Origin: CAXDOZ01 sp963991145
Lineage (GTDB): Bacteria; Bacteroidota; Bacteroidia; Chitinophagales; JABDMM01
Length of the DNA: 10,391 nt
Reading direction: 5' to 3'
NCBI GenBank assembly: GCA_963991145.1
Contig: CAXDOZ010000084.1
Location: 1 to 10,391 of the forward strand
Of the stretch, positions 1 to 6,333 are shown piece after piece. Made by a program: the position numbers and the translations under genes. Numbering within the stretch: position 1 is the stretch's first letter; every line of letters begins with the position of its first letter. Below the pieces are notes generated by a model. It was not told the origin of the DNA and did no database searches. It saw only the letters and a list, made by a program, of their open reading frames with translations.

Positions 1-1522
1 CTTCTCAGCATACAGCCAAAAGAAAAATAAACAACCCAATATCCTTGTGATTTGGGGAGATGATATCGGTCAATCAAATCTTAGTGCCTATACAATGGGC
101 CTTATGGGCTATCAAACGCCCAATATCGATCGGATTGCAAATGAAGGAATAATCTTTACCGATTACTATGGCGAGCAATCCTGTACCGCGGGTAGATCAT
201 CCTTTATAATGGGTCAAAGCGTTTTCAGAACAGGCTTATCAAAAGTGGGATTGCCTGGTGCGGAACTTGGGATGCAGGAAGAAGATCCTACCATCGCTGT
301 CCTGCTAAAAGATCAGGGTTACGCCACAGCCCAATTTGGGAAAAACCACCTGGGAGATAAAGACGAGCACCTTCCAACTAATCACGGTTTCGACCAGTTT
401 TTCGGGAACCTCTACCACCTAAATGCAGAAGAAGAGCCTGAAAATGAAGACTACCCTGGTGATATGATCATGCCTGATGGAAGAACATTTCAGGAGACCT
501 ACGGACCTAGAGGTGTAATCAAGTCAAGTGCTGGTGGGTCTATTGAAGATACAGGACCTCTCACCAAGAAGCGTATGGAAACAATTGATGATGAAACTGT
601 TGAGGCAGCTCTTGACTGGATCCGTGAGCAGGATGCGAATGGCACTCCATGGTTTTGTTGGTGGAACGGAACCAGGATGCACTTCAGAACTCATGTAAAG
701 GAGGAGCTAGACGGAATCTCTGGTCAGGATGAGTACTCAGATGGAATGGTAGAGCACGATATGCATATCGGCATGTTCCTGGACTTACTTGATGAATTAG
801 GGATAGCGGAAAACACCATAGTTCACTACTCTACAGATAATGGCCCTCACTATAACACCTGGCCAGATGCTGCATCTACTCCTTTTCGTGGAGAGAAGAA
901 CACAAATTGGGAAGGTGGATGGAGAATTCCAGCTGCCATTCGCTGGCCTGCTGAAATAGAAGCCGGTACAGTGAGTAACGGCATCGTTCACCACATGGAT
1001 ATGCTTCCCACTTTCCTTGCAGCCGCCGGAAAAGATGATGTAAAAGAAGACCTTTTGGATGGATACTCCTCGAGCGAAATGGGAAGAGACTATAAAGTGC
1101 ATCTGGATGGATATAATGTTCTCGACCACATTAAGGATCCTCAAAATGTAGAAAGTGCAAGAAATGAGATCTTCTATTTCTCAGACGATGGAGATCTAAC
1201 CGCACTGCGCTACAATGACTGGAAGATGATCTTTATGGAACAAAAGATTGAAGGTACTCTGCAGGTATGGGCAGAACCCTTTGTCCCATTAAGAGTTCCT
1301 TTGATCTTCAACCTTCGTCGCGATCCTTACGAGCGAGCACAGATCACATCGAATACATATTATGACTGGCTTATTGACAGAGTGTATCTCTTAGTTCCTG
1401 CTCAGCAGTACGTAGGTAAGTTCCTTGCAACATTTAAGGATTACCCCCCTCGTCAAAAGGCAGCCTCATTCTCATTAGACCAGGTAATGGAAACCCTTCA
1501 GGAGAATATGGGAAGTAATTAA
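1..1522 (+). CDS. Type I (formylglycine) sulfatase, arylsulfatase family, 5' partial
   Basis: Hydrolyses a sulfate ester, probably in the periplasm; the substrate cannot be read from sequence. The reading frame is open from base 2. The GTG at 47 is internal, because upstream codons encode FSAYSQKKNKQPNILV, which looks like the end of a Sec signal peptide followed by the usual first strand. Residues below are numbered from that GTG. Metal-binding Asp pair D5-D6 (WGDD); formylglycine site C46 in CTAGR (bases 182-184); K99 and H101 in GKNHLGD; H212; D264-N265 with H268 in DNGPH; K284 in RGEK. These are all the core residues of an active family S1 sulfatase. The C-terminal part (about 395-491) continues with a NLRRDPYERA stretch and a DYPPRQKAASFSLDQ stretch, as in many bacterial arylsulfatases of about 500 residues. 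Formylglycine formation requires a maturation enzyme, not encoded here. A terminator follows the stop. Family is certain, substrate unknown. Confidence 0.93.
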   Translation, partial: FSAYSQKKNKQPNILVIWGDDIGQSNLSAYTMGLMGYQTPNIDRIANEGIIFTDYYGEQSCTAGRSSFIMGQSVFRTGLSKVGLPGAELGMQEEDPTIAVLLKDQGYATAQFGKNHLGDKDEHLPTNHGFDQFFGNLYHLNAEEEPENEDYPGDMIMPDGRTFQETYGPRGVIKSSAGGSIEDTGPLTKKRMETIDDETVEAALDWIREQDANGTPWFCWWNGTRMHFRTHVKEELDGISGQDEYSDGMVEHDMHIGMFLDLLDELGIAENTIVHYSTDNGPHYNTWPDAASTPFRGEKNTNWEGGWRIPAAIRWPAEIEAGTVSNGIVHHMDMLPTFLAAAGKDDVKEDLLDGYSSSEMGRDYKVHLDGYNVLDHIKDPQNVESARNEIFYFSDDGDLTALRYNDWKMIFMEQKIEGTLQVWAEPFVPLRVPLIFNLRRDPYERAQITSNTYYDWLIDRVYLLVPAQQYVGKFLATFKDYPPRQKAASFSLDQVMETLQENMGSN

Positions 1523-1540
1523 TGAAGACATAAAATTTAA

Positions 1541-1577
1541 AAGCCCGGTTTCAAAAAATTGTGACCGGGTTTTTTTT
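1541..1577 (+). terminator. Rho-independent terminator of the sulfatase gene, possibly bidirectional
   Basis: CCCGGT at 1544-1549 pairs with ACCGGG at 1564-1569. The stem extends through a G-T wobble and A-T pairs, around a 14-base loop, and is followed by a run of eight T (1570-1577). It lies 19 bases past the sulfatase stop. On the minus strand the same hairpin is followed by CTTTTAAATTTT, so it may also end the convergent cysteine dioxygenase transcript, though with a weaker U-tract. Confidence 0.87.
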
Positions 1578-1589
1578 GCCCTAAGGGCA
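1577..1589. repeat. Small palindrome TGCCC-TAA-GGGCA
   Basis: A perfect 5-bp inverted repeat with a TAA centre, directly after the terminator T-run and before the end of the dioxygenase gene. It resembles three other tiny palindromes in the window with a GAA centre (2156-2166, 3667-3677, 7592-7604). It could be a dispersed element or chance. Confidence 0.3.
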
Positions 1590-1596
1590 GATGCTC

Positions 1597-2106
1597 CTAT
1601 GCCATGCTGTGGTAGCTCAACTCACGTCTTAAGAAAGAACCTTCTTCATCATCGTAAACCTGACAAGAGGAAATTGGACTAGCGTAAAAATGAATGGTCA
1701 TGGTCTTCTCGCCAGACTTATTCGCCATAGCGTGATATCCCATCTCATCATTGATGAAGCAGGTTTCACCATTGTGAACTTTTGTGCTCTTACTTAGAGT
1801 CATCTTTTCCTGATCATAATCATATCGATCTTCTGTCAACTCACCACCTAATCCATAAACCCAACAGTTAGATCCTGCATGATCGTGAATGGGCGTGTAC
1901 ACTTTGGGATCCCAGCACATCAGCACCACTTCCATCTCATCTGATCGGTAAAGGCAATTTCTGGTATATGTTCCCTCGCTCCAGGTAGAGTGACCGCCAC
2001 AATCCATTTCTTTTAGATTGAGGCGCTTGAGTAAGTCAGGAATATCATCAGCATCCAATCCCTCAAGCTGCTCGCGCAACTGTCCTATATTATTTATTTC
2101 CTGCAT
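1597..2106 (-). CDS. cdo: Cysteine dioxygenase (Arg-type, with the Cys-Tyr cofactor residues)
   Basis: A cupin non-haem iron enzyme that oxidises L-cysteine with O2 to cysteine sulfinate, in the cytoplasm, feeding the hypotaurine/taurine or pyruvate-plus-sulfite routes. In 169 residues (mammalian CDO has 200) all key positions can be seen: Y47 and R49 in YTRN (substrate carboxylate; the Arg marks CDO rather than the Gln-type mercaptopropionate dioxygenase), iron ligands H74 and H76 in HDH and H125 in GYHAMAN, and C81 and Y141, which match mammalian Cys93 and Tyr157 in spacing and can form the thioether crosslink. As I recall, characterised bacterial enzymes usually have Gly at the Cys position, so C81 is notable. 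It ends convergent to the sulfatase and starts divergent from the phosphatase lipoprotein. The ATG at 2106 lies in an 8-bp inverted repeat that could control transcription or translation. No Shine-Dalgarno sequence is visible. Confidence 0.9.
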   Translation of the reverse strand: MQEINNIGQLREQLEGLDADDIPDLLKRLNLKEMDCGGHSTWSEGTYTRNCLYRSDEMEVVLMCWDPKVYTPIHDHAGSNCWVYGLGGELTEDRYDYDQEKMTLSKSTKVHNGETCFINDEMGYHAMANKSGEKTMTIHFYASPISSCQVYDDEEGSFLRRELSYHSMA

Positions 2107-2130
2107 GTTATATTGCTTTCCCTATAACAT
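2105..2130. promoter_or_regulatory. Candidate operator or start-codon hairpin in the divergent cdo/phosphatase gap
   Basis: ATGTTATA (2105-2112) and TATAACAT (2123-2130) form a perfect 8-bp inverted repeat with a 10-base spacer. It sits between two divergent genes whose starts are 73 bases apart. The left arm overlaps the first two bases of the minus-strand cdo start codon, so it could be a dimeric repressor site or, in cdo mRNA, a weak AU-rich hairpin hiding the start. The 28-base outer span is typical of a helix-turn-helix dimer site. The regulator is not identifiable here. Confidence 0.4.
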
Positions 2131-2155
2131 AGTGAAAATTTCAGAACCCCCATCC

Positions 2156-2166
2156 GGCCGAAGGCC
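2156..2166. repeat. Small palindrome GGCC-GAA-GGCC
   Basis: A perfect 4-bp inverted repeat around GAA, 14 bases before the phosphatase start codon and so in its probable 5' leader. It shares its form with palindromes at 3667-3677 and 7592-7604. As RNA it would make only a small hairpin. Confidence 0.3.
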
Positions 2167-2179
2167 AAAACCAAAAAAC

Positions 2180-3193
2180 ATGAGAAAACTCAGCTTATTT
2201 ATACTCTGCTCTGTATTGATTTTTAGTTGCTCTAATTCTAAAGATTCAGTTGAGGAAGATCTGGAATCAATCTCTTCTGACCCCCTACCCTCCTGGAATG
2301 AAGGAGGAACAAAGGAGGCCATTACAAGCTTTGTAAACTCGGTTACCGACCCAGAAAGCAAAGACTTTGTTGAAGTGAAAGACCGCATCGCCACATTCGA
2401 TAACGATGGTAATCTCTGGGCTGAGCAGCCTGTATATTTTCAGCTCTACTTTGCTCTTGATCTGATAAAAGAAATGGCAGTAGATCACCCTGAGTGGGAA
2501 AGTGACCCCTTGTTTTCTGCTGTACTTGCTGATGATTTGATAACCGTATCGAGCTTTGGTGAGGAAGGCTTGATCAATATCATTATGGCTTCTCACAGTG
2601 GCATGAACACCGATCAGTTTGAATTGGCTGTTGCGGATTGGATTACAACAGCTAAGCACCCTGAGACGGGCAAGCTCTACACCGAGATGATCTACCAACC
2701 CATGCTCGAATTGATAAAATACCTGCAGGCAAATGACTTCAAGGTCTTTATAGTTTCCGGTGGGGGAATTGAATTTATGAGAGTGTGGGCAGAGGATGTT
2801 TATGGAATCCCTAAAGATCAGATCATCGGAAGCAGCATTGAAACTGTTTTCGATATAATCGATGGAGATCCAATGATTTTACGCTTACCAAAACTGGGCT
2901 TTATTAATGATAAAGGAGGAAAACCAGTAGCAATTCAACATCACATCGGCCGCAAGCCCATATTTGCTTCAGGAAATTCCGATGGGGATCTGCAAATGCT
3001 TCAGTGGTCTGATGAAAATGATCTTCCAAGTTTTCAATTATATCTCCACCACACCGATGCTGAAAGAGAATGGGCATATGACCGCGATTCTCACGTGGGC
3101 AAATTGGATAAAGGATTAGACGAAGCAGCTGCAAAAGGCTGGACAGTTATCGATATGAAGGAAGATTGGAAGGTGGTATGGCTATTTGAATAA
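2180..3193 (+). CDS. HAD-superfamily phosphatase, predicted lipoprotein
   Basis: A likely phosphomonoesterase of the haloacid dehalogenase superfamily, exported and lipid-anchored; substrate unknown. Numbering from the ATG at 2180 (337 residues): signal peptide ending IFSC with lipidated C17, then a Ser/Asp/Glu-rich linker (18-35). Motif I is FDNDGN with nucleophile D74 and acid/base D76; the more common form is DNDGT, so the Asn at 78 is a small variation. Motif II is S193 in VSGGG; motif III Lys is probably K245 or K248 in NDKGGK; motif IV is GNSDGD with D268 and D270 binding Mg. All four motifs are present, so it should be active. The frame is open further upstream to 2018, but that extension would run over the cdo coding region and lacks a signal, whereas 2180 gives a textbook lipoprotein signal. 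First gene of the plus-strand run. The acidic stretch after C17 may be a surface-export signal (inference). Confidence 0.85.
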   Translation: MRKLSLFILCSVLIFSCSNSKDSVEEDLESISSDPLPSWNEGGTKEAITSFVNSVTDPESKDFVEVKDRIATFDNDGNLWAEQPVYFQLYFALDLIKEMAVDHPEWESDPLFSAVLADDLITVSSFGEEGLINIIMASHSGMNTDQFELAVADWITTAKHPETGKLYTEMIYQPMLELIKYLQANDFKVFIVSGGGIEFMRVWAEDVYGIPKDQIIGSSIETVFDIIDGDPMILRLPKLGFINDKGGKPVAIQHHIGRKPIFASGNSDGDLQMLQWSDENDLPSFQLYLHHTDAEREWAYDRDSHVGKLDKGLDEAAAKGWTVIDMKEDWKVVWLFE

Positions 3194-3244
3194 ACTATGA
3201 CCACTTTGGACATTCGCATTTCATACCTTCAATTGAAAATCTGA

Positions 3245-3790
3245 ATGCTAAAATTCCATACCAGAGATTTTAAAGGCAAATCAATCCTGCTTCTGTTTAT
3301 TCTAACAAATGCAGTTTATGCCTTTATGCTGCTCTACACAATTCCAAAAGTTATGGCTTACGCCGATGGGATGAAGCTACTTGATATGATGCCAGGTGGA
3401 TACTCACCAGAATATGTTCGCCAGCTTTTCGAAGCTTTGGGAAAAGAAGGTAGGAATGCATATCTCAGTTTACAGCTTCCAGTTGACATGATCTATCCAG
3501 CTCTTTTTGCTCTTAGCTATAGTTCCCTACTTGCATTCTTTCTAAGAAAACTTCGGAATCCAGGGATTTGGATGTTTGCCTTTTGCTATTTACCTATTCT
3601 TGCTGGGTTTGCTGATTATACTGAGAATATCTTTTTTATTTGGTTTTTGAAAAGCTATCCCAATCTGCCCGAAGGGCTAATTAAAATAAGTAGTGCTTTC
3701 AGCGTGGTAAAAGGTGTAAGCACTAGCGTTTATTTTGTTTGTTTGATTGCTATCTTGATAGCATTAGGAATTCAGAAAATTAAAAAATGA
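3245..3790 (+). CDS. Unrecognised four-helix membrane protein
   Basis: A 181-residue inner-membrane protein with four predicted membrane segments: about 12-34, 79-100, 107-133 and 157-176. The loop after the first helix (35-78) is hydrophilic with MMPGGYSPEYV; the third helix ends with a charged ADYTEN patch (D124, E127, N128), which would be unusual in a purely structural helix and may be functional. The C-terminus is a short basic tail (QKIKK). I do not recognise the family. It starts 51 bases after the phosphatase, with no terminator between, and its stop overlaps the next start as ATGA, so translation of the two is probably coupled. A small palindrome (3667-3677) lies in its coding sequence at residues LPEGL. 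Confidence 0.75.
   Translation: MLKFHTRDFKGKSILLLFILTNAVYAFMLLYTIPKVMAYADGMKLLDMMPGGYSPEYVRQLFEALGKEGRNAYLSLQLPVDMIYPALFALSYSSLLAFFLRKLRNPGIWMFAFCYLPILAGFADYTENIFFIWFLKSYPNLPEGLIKISSAFSVVKGVSTSVYFVCLIAILIALGIQKIKK
3667..3677. repeat. Small palindrome GCCC-GAA-GGGC
   Basis: A perfect 4-bp inverted repeat around GAA inside the four-helix membrane protein gene. The identical 11 bases recur as the core of 7592-7604 inside the subtilisin gene. Confidence 0.3.
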
Positions 3791-4485
3791 AACTAAATCT
3801 CATTCTCTTTTTATTATTCATTCATTCTGTGACTTTTGCCCAATCTAATGTTGAAGGCCTTTGGCTAGTCAAAAGAGTCTCCATTGGGACTGAGAAAATG
3901 ACTCCTGCTCAAAGGTGGTTTCAACTTAATCCCGATGGAAGTCAGGAAAGCGGAAATGGATGGAAAAAGCACTCTGAAGGAGTTTGGTCCCAAAGTAAAG
4001 ACACTCTATTTTTTGAAGACTCTTACGGCCTGGCAGATGAATATGGAGGTTTCAATTACTCAGTTGATAAAAACAGTATGACCTGGAAGCGAAGTGAAGA
4101 AGGGTCTGTTGTTACCGTTGAGTTAGTTCGCATTGACCAGGTTCCACCTACTGATGCTGATTTACTAGTAGGCTTATGGGATATAGATTCTTCATTTTAT
4201 GGAGAAACAGATATTACTCAATCTATTGACTCTCTCAGCAAGCGTTGTTTACACATTAGATGGGACGGAATTTTCAGGATGCTAAACACACCAGACGGAT
4301 CTGAATCAGGCATTTACAGAATTAACACCCACAACAATAGCCTATCATTGGTTTACAGAGGTGAGCCATGCACCAGTGATACATGGTATTTTGAGATTTC
4401 TGATAATTACCTGAAACTTGAGATGAATCTTGATGGGATTCTACTAAGCAGGCACTATCACCGGATTGATAAGTTTTTGGACTAA
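3787..4485 (+). CDS. Secreted protein of two lipocalin-like repeats
   Basis: A 232-residue exported protein of unknown role. Residues 1-19 are a Sec signal peptide (hydrophobic LILFLLFIHSV, then TFAQ). The mature part consists of two similar units of about 100 residues. Unit one starts GLWLVKRV (about 24-31) and runs to VELVRI; unit two starts GLWDID (about 127-132) and runs to SRHYHRI. Each unit has the order GLW strand, a strand with an (N)PDG- or WDG-type turn, a SEG/SESG stretch leading to a short strand, and a closing strand pair, as in lipocalin-like small beta-barrels seen in secreted Bacteroidota proteins. The repeats suggest internal duplication followed by strong divergence. The start codon overlaps the stop of the four-helix membrane gene (ATGA), which suggests the two act together. 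A gap of 31 bases separates it from the sulfotransferase. Fold assignment is inference from pattern; ligand unknown. Confidence 0.72.
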   Translation: MKLNLILFLLFIHSVTFAQSNVEGLWLVKRVSIGTEKMTPAQRWFQLNPDGSQESGNGWKKHSEGVWSQSKDTLFFEDSYGLADEYGGFNYSVDKNSMTWKRSEEGSVVTVELVRIDQVPPTDADLLVGLWDIDSSFYGETDITQSIDSLSKRCLHIRWDGIFRMLNTPDGSESGIYRINTHNNSLSLVYRGEPCTSDTWYFEISDNYLKLEMNLDGILLSRHYHRIDKFLD

Positions 4486-4516
4486 GCTATTCTTTTGCTT
4501 TCCTTAGAACTCCCTA

Positions 4517-5437
4517 ATGAAAAAGCCAGTTATTGATTTTGTAGGCATTGGAGCTCAGAAAGCAGGAACAACCTGGCTTTACTCTCGATTATTGGAACAA
4601 GAGCAGTTCTCCCTCTTACCGGTTAAAGAAATTCACTTTTTTGATCGGGATAAAAAGTATCCCTCACCGGATTTCCTTTCAATTGAAAGCCCCTTAGAAA
4701 GAGCTAAAGATGCCAATTGGACCAAACATCAAATCAAAATGTTTGCTAATCGCCTTTTGAAGGGTCAACTATCCCAATTAAAATGGCAACTTAAGTGGGA
4801 TCTTGGAAAATATGATGAGCAATGGTATAGATCACTTTTCAGAAACCTTGAAGGAATAAAAGGTGAGATCACCCCATCATATTCTATTCTTGAAGAAGAA
4901 GATATTAGAAATTTAAAGGATACCTGCGGAGAACCAAAGATCATATTTCTTATGAGGGATCCAATTGACCGAGCCTGGTCTTCATTTAGATTTTCACGAA
5001 ATCTACCCCGGGGAATAAAGACTTCTTTTGATGACATTGATGGAATCATCAGTTATATGGATAATCCCTCTCAGGATCTGAGATCAAATTATATCAAAAC
5101 CATAGAGCAATACAGCACTGTATTTGAAAAGGATAAAATTCTACTGGGCTTCTATGACGCAGTAATAGAACAACCGGAAAACCTATTGAAGCAAATCGTT
5201 TCATTTATCGGGGGTGATGTCTCAATGCTAAACACCAGTAATTTGAAGAGTAGATCCAATGTATCTGAGACAAAGGACATTCCTGAACCTGTTTATGATC
5301 ACTTGCAGGAGAAATATAAAGGCCTAATCAATGAGCTGTCTGAGACATACGGGTCTTATTGTTCAGTTTGGGCGAATAGACATTACGGCAATGGAAGCGA
5401 TTTGACAGATTCAAAAGCTACGATCCTCTTGCATTAA
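4517..5437 (+). CDS. PAPS-dependent sulfotransferase, heparan N-sulfotransferase-like
   Basis: Transfers sulfate from PAPS to a hydroxyl or amine on an unknown acceptor, probably a glycan or lipid head group; cytoplasmic, with no signal peptide. In 306 residues: the 5'-phosphosulfate loop GAQKAGTTWLY (12-22) with K15; KEIHFFD (37-43), where E38 aligns by position with the catalytic Glu of heparan N-deacetylase/sulfotransferases; GEITPSY (116-122); and the 3'-phosphate site RDPIDRAWSSF (147-157) with R147 and S155. All parts expected for activity are visible. The C-terminal tail after about residue 285 is polar and does not match a known motif. The gene lies 31 bases after the two-repeat secreted protein and 20 bases before the DinB-like gene. 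Together with the sulfatase at the left edge it hints at sulfated envelope or environmental glycans, but the two genes are far apart and separately terminated. Confidence 0.88.
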   Translation: MKKPVIDFVGIGAQKAGTTWLYSRLLEQEQFSLLPVKEIHFFDRDKKYPSPDFLSIESPLERAKDANWTKHQIKMFANRLLKGQLSQLKWQLKWDLGKYDEQWYRSLFRNLEGIKGEITPSYSILEEEDIRNLKDTCGEPKIIFLMRDPIDRAWSSFRFSRNLPRGIKTSFDDIDGIISYMDNPSQDLRSNYIKTIEQYSTVFEKDKILLGFYDAVIEQPENLLKQIVSFIGGDVSMLNTSNLKSRSNVSETKDIPEPVYDHLQEKYKGLINELSETYGSYCSVWANRHYGNGSDLTDSKATILLH

Positions 5438-5457
5438 TTTCTTCTGCCATATCTTAG
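5429..5457 (+). promoter_or_regulatory. Possible Bacteroidota-type promoter before the DinB-like gene
   Basis: TTG at 5429-5431, an 18-base spacer, then TATCTTAG at 5450-5457, one mismatch from the TAnnTTTG -7 box used by Bacteroidota sigma factors. Spacing fits the 17-23 range. The box ends directly at the ATG at 5458, so a transcript from here would start inside the annotated reading frame or near the second ATG (5464), which weakens the case. Confidence 0.22.
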
Positions 5458-5928
5458 ATGTATATGGATTTAAGAATTGATCTACAGCAGCTTTCAGACG
5501 CACTAGAGCATTTTGATAAATCTGCTCCAGAAGTTTCAAAGTCTGGAGTTGATTGGCATTTAGACCATACAGCCAGAGCATTCAATGGAATCTGTCGGGC
5601 ACTCATTCAAAGTAATCCTGATGATTATAAAGCTCCGGGATTCAATTTGGGTAGAGTCTACGTGTTAACCAGAGGTAAAATCCCACGTGGTAAAGGCAAA
5701 GCACCTAAAGTCTCAGTCGCAACTGAAGAGATTTCAAAAGATGATGTGATCAAAAGACTTGGTTATGCAAAAGAAGCTCTCGACCAATTAGACGCTCTTC
5801 ATCCCAATGTTCATTTTTCACATCCTTACTTTGGTGTGCTAAATAAAAAGAGAAGTATGAAATTTATAAGAATCCACACCCAACATCACCTCGATATTAT
5901 TAGAGATATAGTCAAAGCACAGGGATAA
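5458..5928 (+). CDS. DinB-like / DUF1569-type putative metal-binding protein
   Basis: A 156-residue cytoplasmic protein that resembles the DUF1569 branch of the DinB/YfiT four-helix-bundle superfamily, some members of which are metal-dependent thiol (bacillithiol/mycothiol) transferases; its own reaction is unknown. Visible support: a first helix with DWHLDHTARAF (H34, H37), a central HPYFGVL segment (H122), and a last helix with IHTQHHLDII (H140, H143, H144). The His in helix 1 and the C-terminal His cluster are the usual metal ligands. A basic loop (RGKIPRGKGK, 72-81) separates the halves. Two ATG codons are in frame at the start (5458, 5464); either is possible. Its stop overlaps the next start by one base (taATG), pointing to coupled translation with the DUF5655-type gene. 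Family call is by pattern recognition only. Confidence 0.72.
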   Translation: MYMDLRIDLQQLSDALEHFDKSAPEVSKSGVDWHLDHTARAFNGICRALIQSNPDDYKAPGFNLGRVYVLTRGKIPRGKGKAPKVSVATEEISKDDVIKRLGYAKEALDQLDALHPNVHFSHPYFGVLNKKRSMKFIRIHTQHHLDIIRDIVKAQG

Positions 5929-6332
5929 TGTGGACCTGCCCAAAATGTGAGTGTAATTTCAAAACAGCGAATCAATCTCATTCCTGCGTCAATAAAGACA
6001 TTGACGATTTCTTTGAAAATAAGCCTCCTGAATTACTTCTAGCATTTGAAAAGTTATTGATAGAGGTAGTTGATTGGGAGCCAAACACCTTAGGTCCGAC
6101 CCAACACACAGTGGTATTCACAAATAAAAAAGCCTGGTTGATTGTGAAACCGATGAGTAAAGAGTTGGATGTAAAGTTCTATTTAGACGAAAAAATAGAT
6201 AGTCCCAGAATTAAAAAAACTCATGAGTACAATGGGAAGTTTGCCCATCACATCCGGGTAAAAAATGAAGAAGAAGTTGATGGTGAGTTGTTTCAATTAA
6301 TTAGAAAGGGATACAACTACGCATTAAAATAG
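5928..6332 (+). CDS. Zinc-ribbon plus DUF5655-type protein
   Basis: A 134-residue cytoplasmic protein of unknown function. The N-terminus WTCPKCECNFKTANQSHSC carries a likely zinc site: C4, C7, H18 and C20 (C9 is spare). The rest (about 24-134) resembles the DUF5655 domain: DIDDFFENKPPELL, a GPTQHTVVF strand, an AWLIVKP strand, then HHIRVKNEEEVD and a final helix LFQLIRKGYNYAL. Such proteins are common, often as single genes, in Bacteroidota and actinobacteria; the biochemical role is not known to me. The ATG shares its A with the TAA stop of the DinB-like gene, and the next gene starts 1 base after its stop, so three genes are packed together. Zinc binding is inferred from residue spacing. 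Confidence 0.75.
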   Translation: MWTCPKCECNFKTANQSHSCVNKDIDDFFENKPPELLLAFEKLLIEVVDWEPNTLGPTQHTVVFTNKKAWLIVKPMSKELDVKFYLDEKIDSPRIKKTHEYNGKFAHHIRVKNEEEVDGELFQLIRKGYNYALK

Positions 6333-6333
6333 C

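Noticed and set aside
797..1144. Minus-strand open frame inside the sulfatase gene
   Set aside because: Fully covered by conserved sulfatase catalytic sequence; the product has no recognisable motif.
2018..2179. Longer N-terminus for the HAD phosphatase beginning at 2018
   Set aside because: It would run antisense through the start of cdo and bury the lipoprotein signal peptide that begins exactly at 2180.
2289..2307. CCTCCT-N7-AGGAGG hairpin in the phosphatase gene
   Set aside because: Lies inside coding sequence with no T-run or gene boundary; probably chance.
2122..2698. Two minus-strand open frames over the phosphatase lipoprotein gene
   Set aside because: Shadows of the HAD gene, whose motifs I to IV cover the region.
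3194..3244. TTTGG ... TACCTTCA as a promoter before the four-helix membrane gene
   Set aside because: The spacer is about 15 bases, shorter than the Bacteroidota range, and the -7 box has a mismatch.
1..6332. A dedicated sulfur-metabolism cluster from sulfatase, cysteine dioxygenase and sulfotransferase
   Set aside because: The genes lie on different strands or are separated by a terminator and unrelated genes, so a single pathway is not supported.
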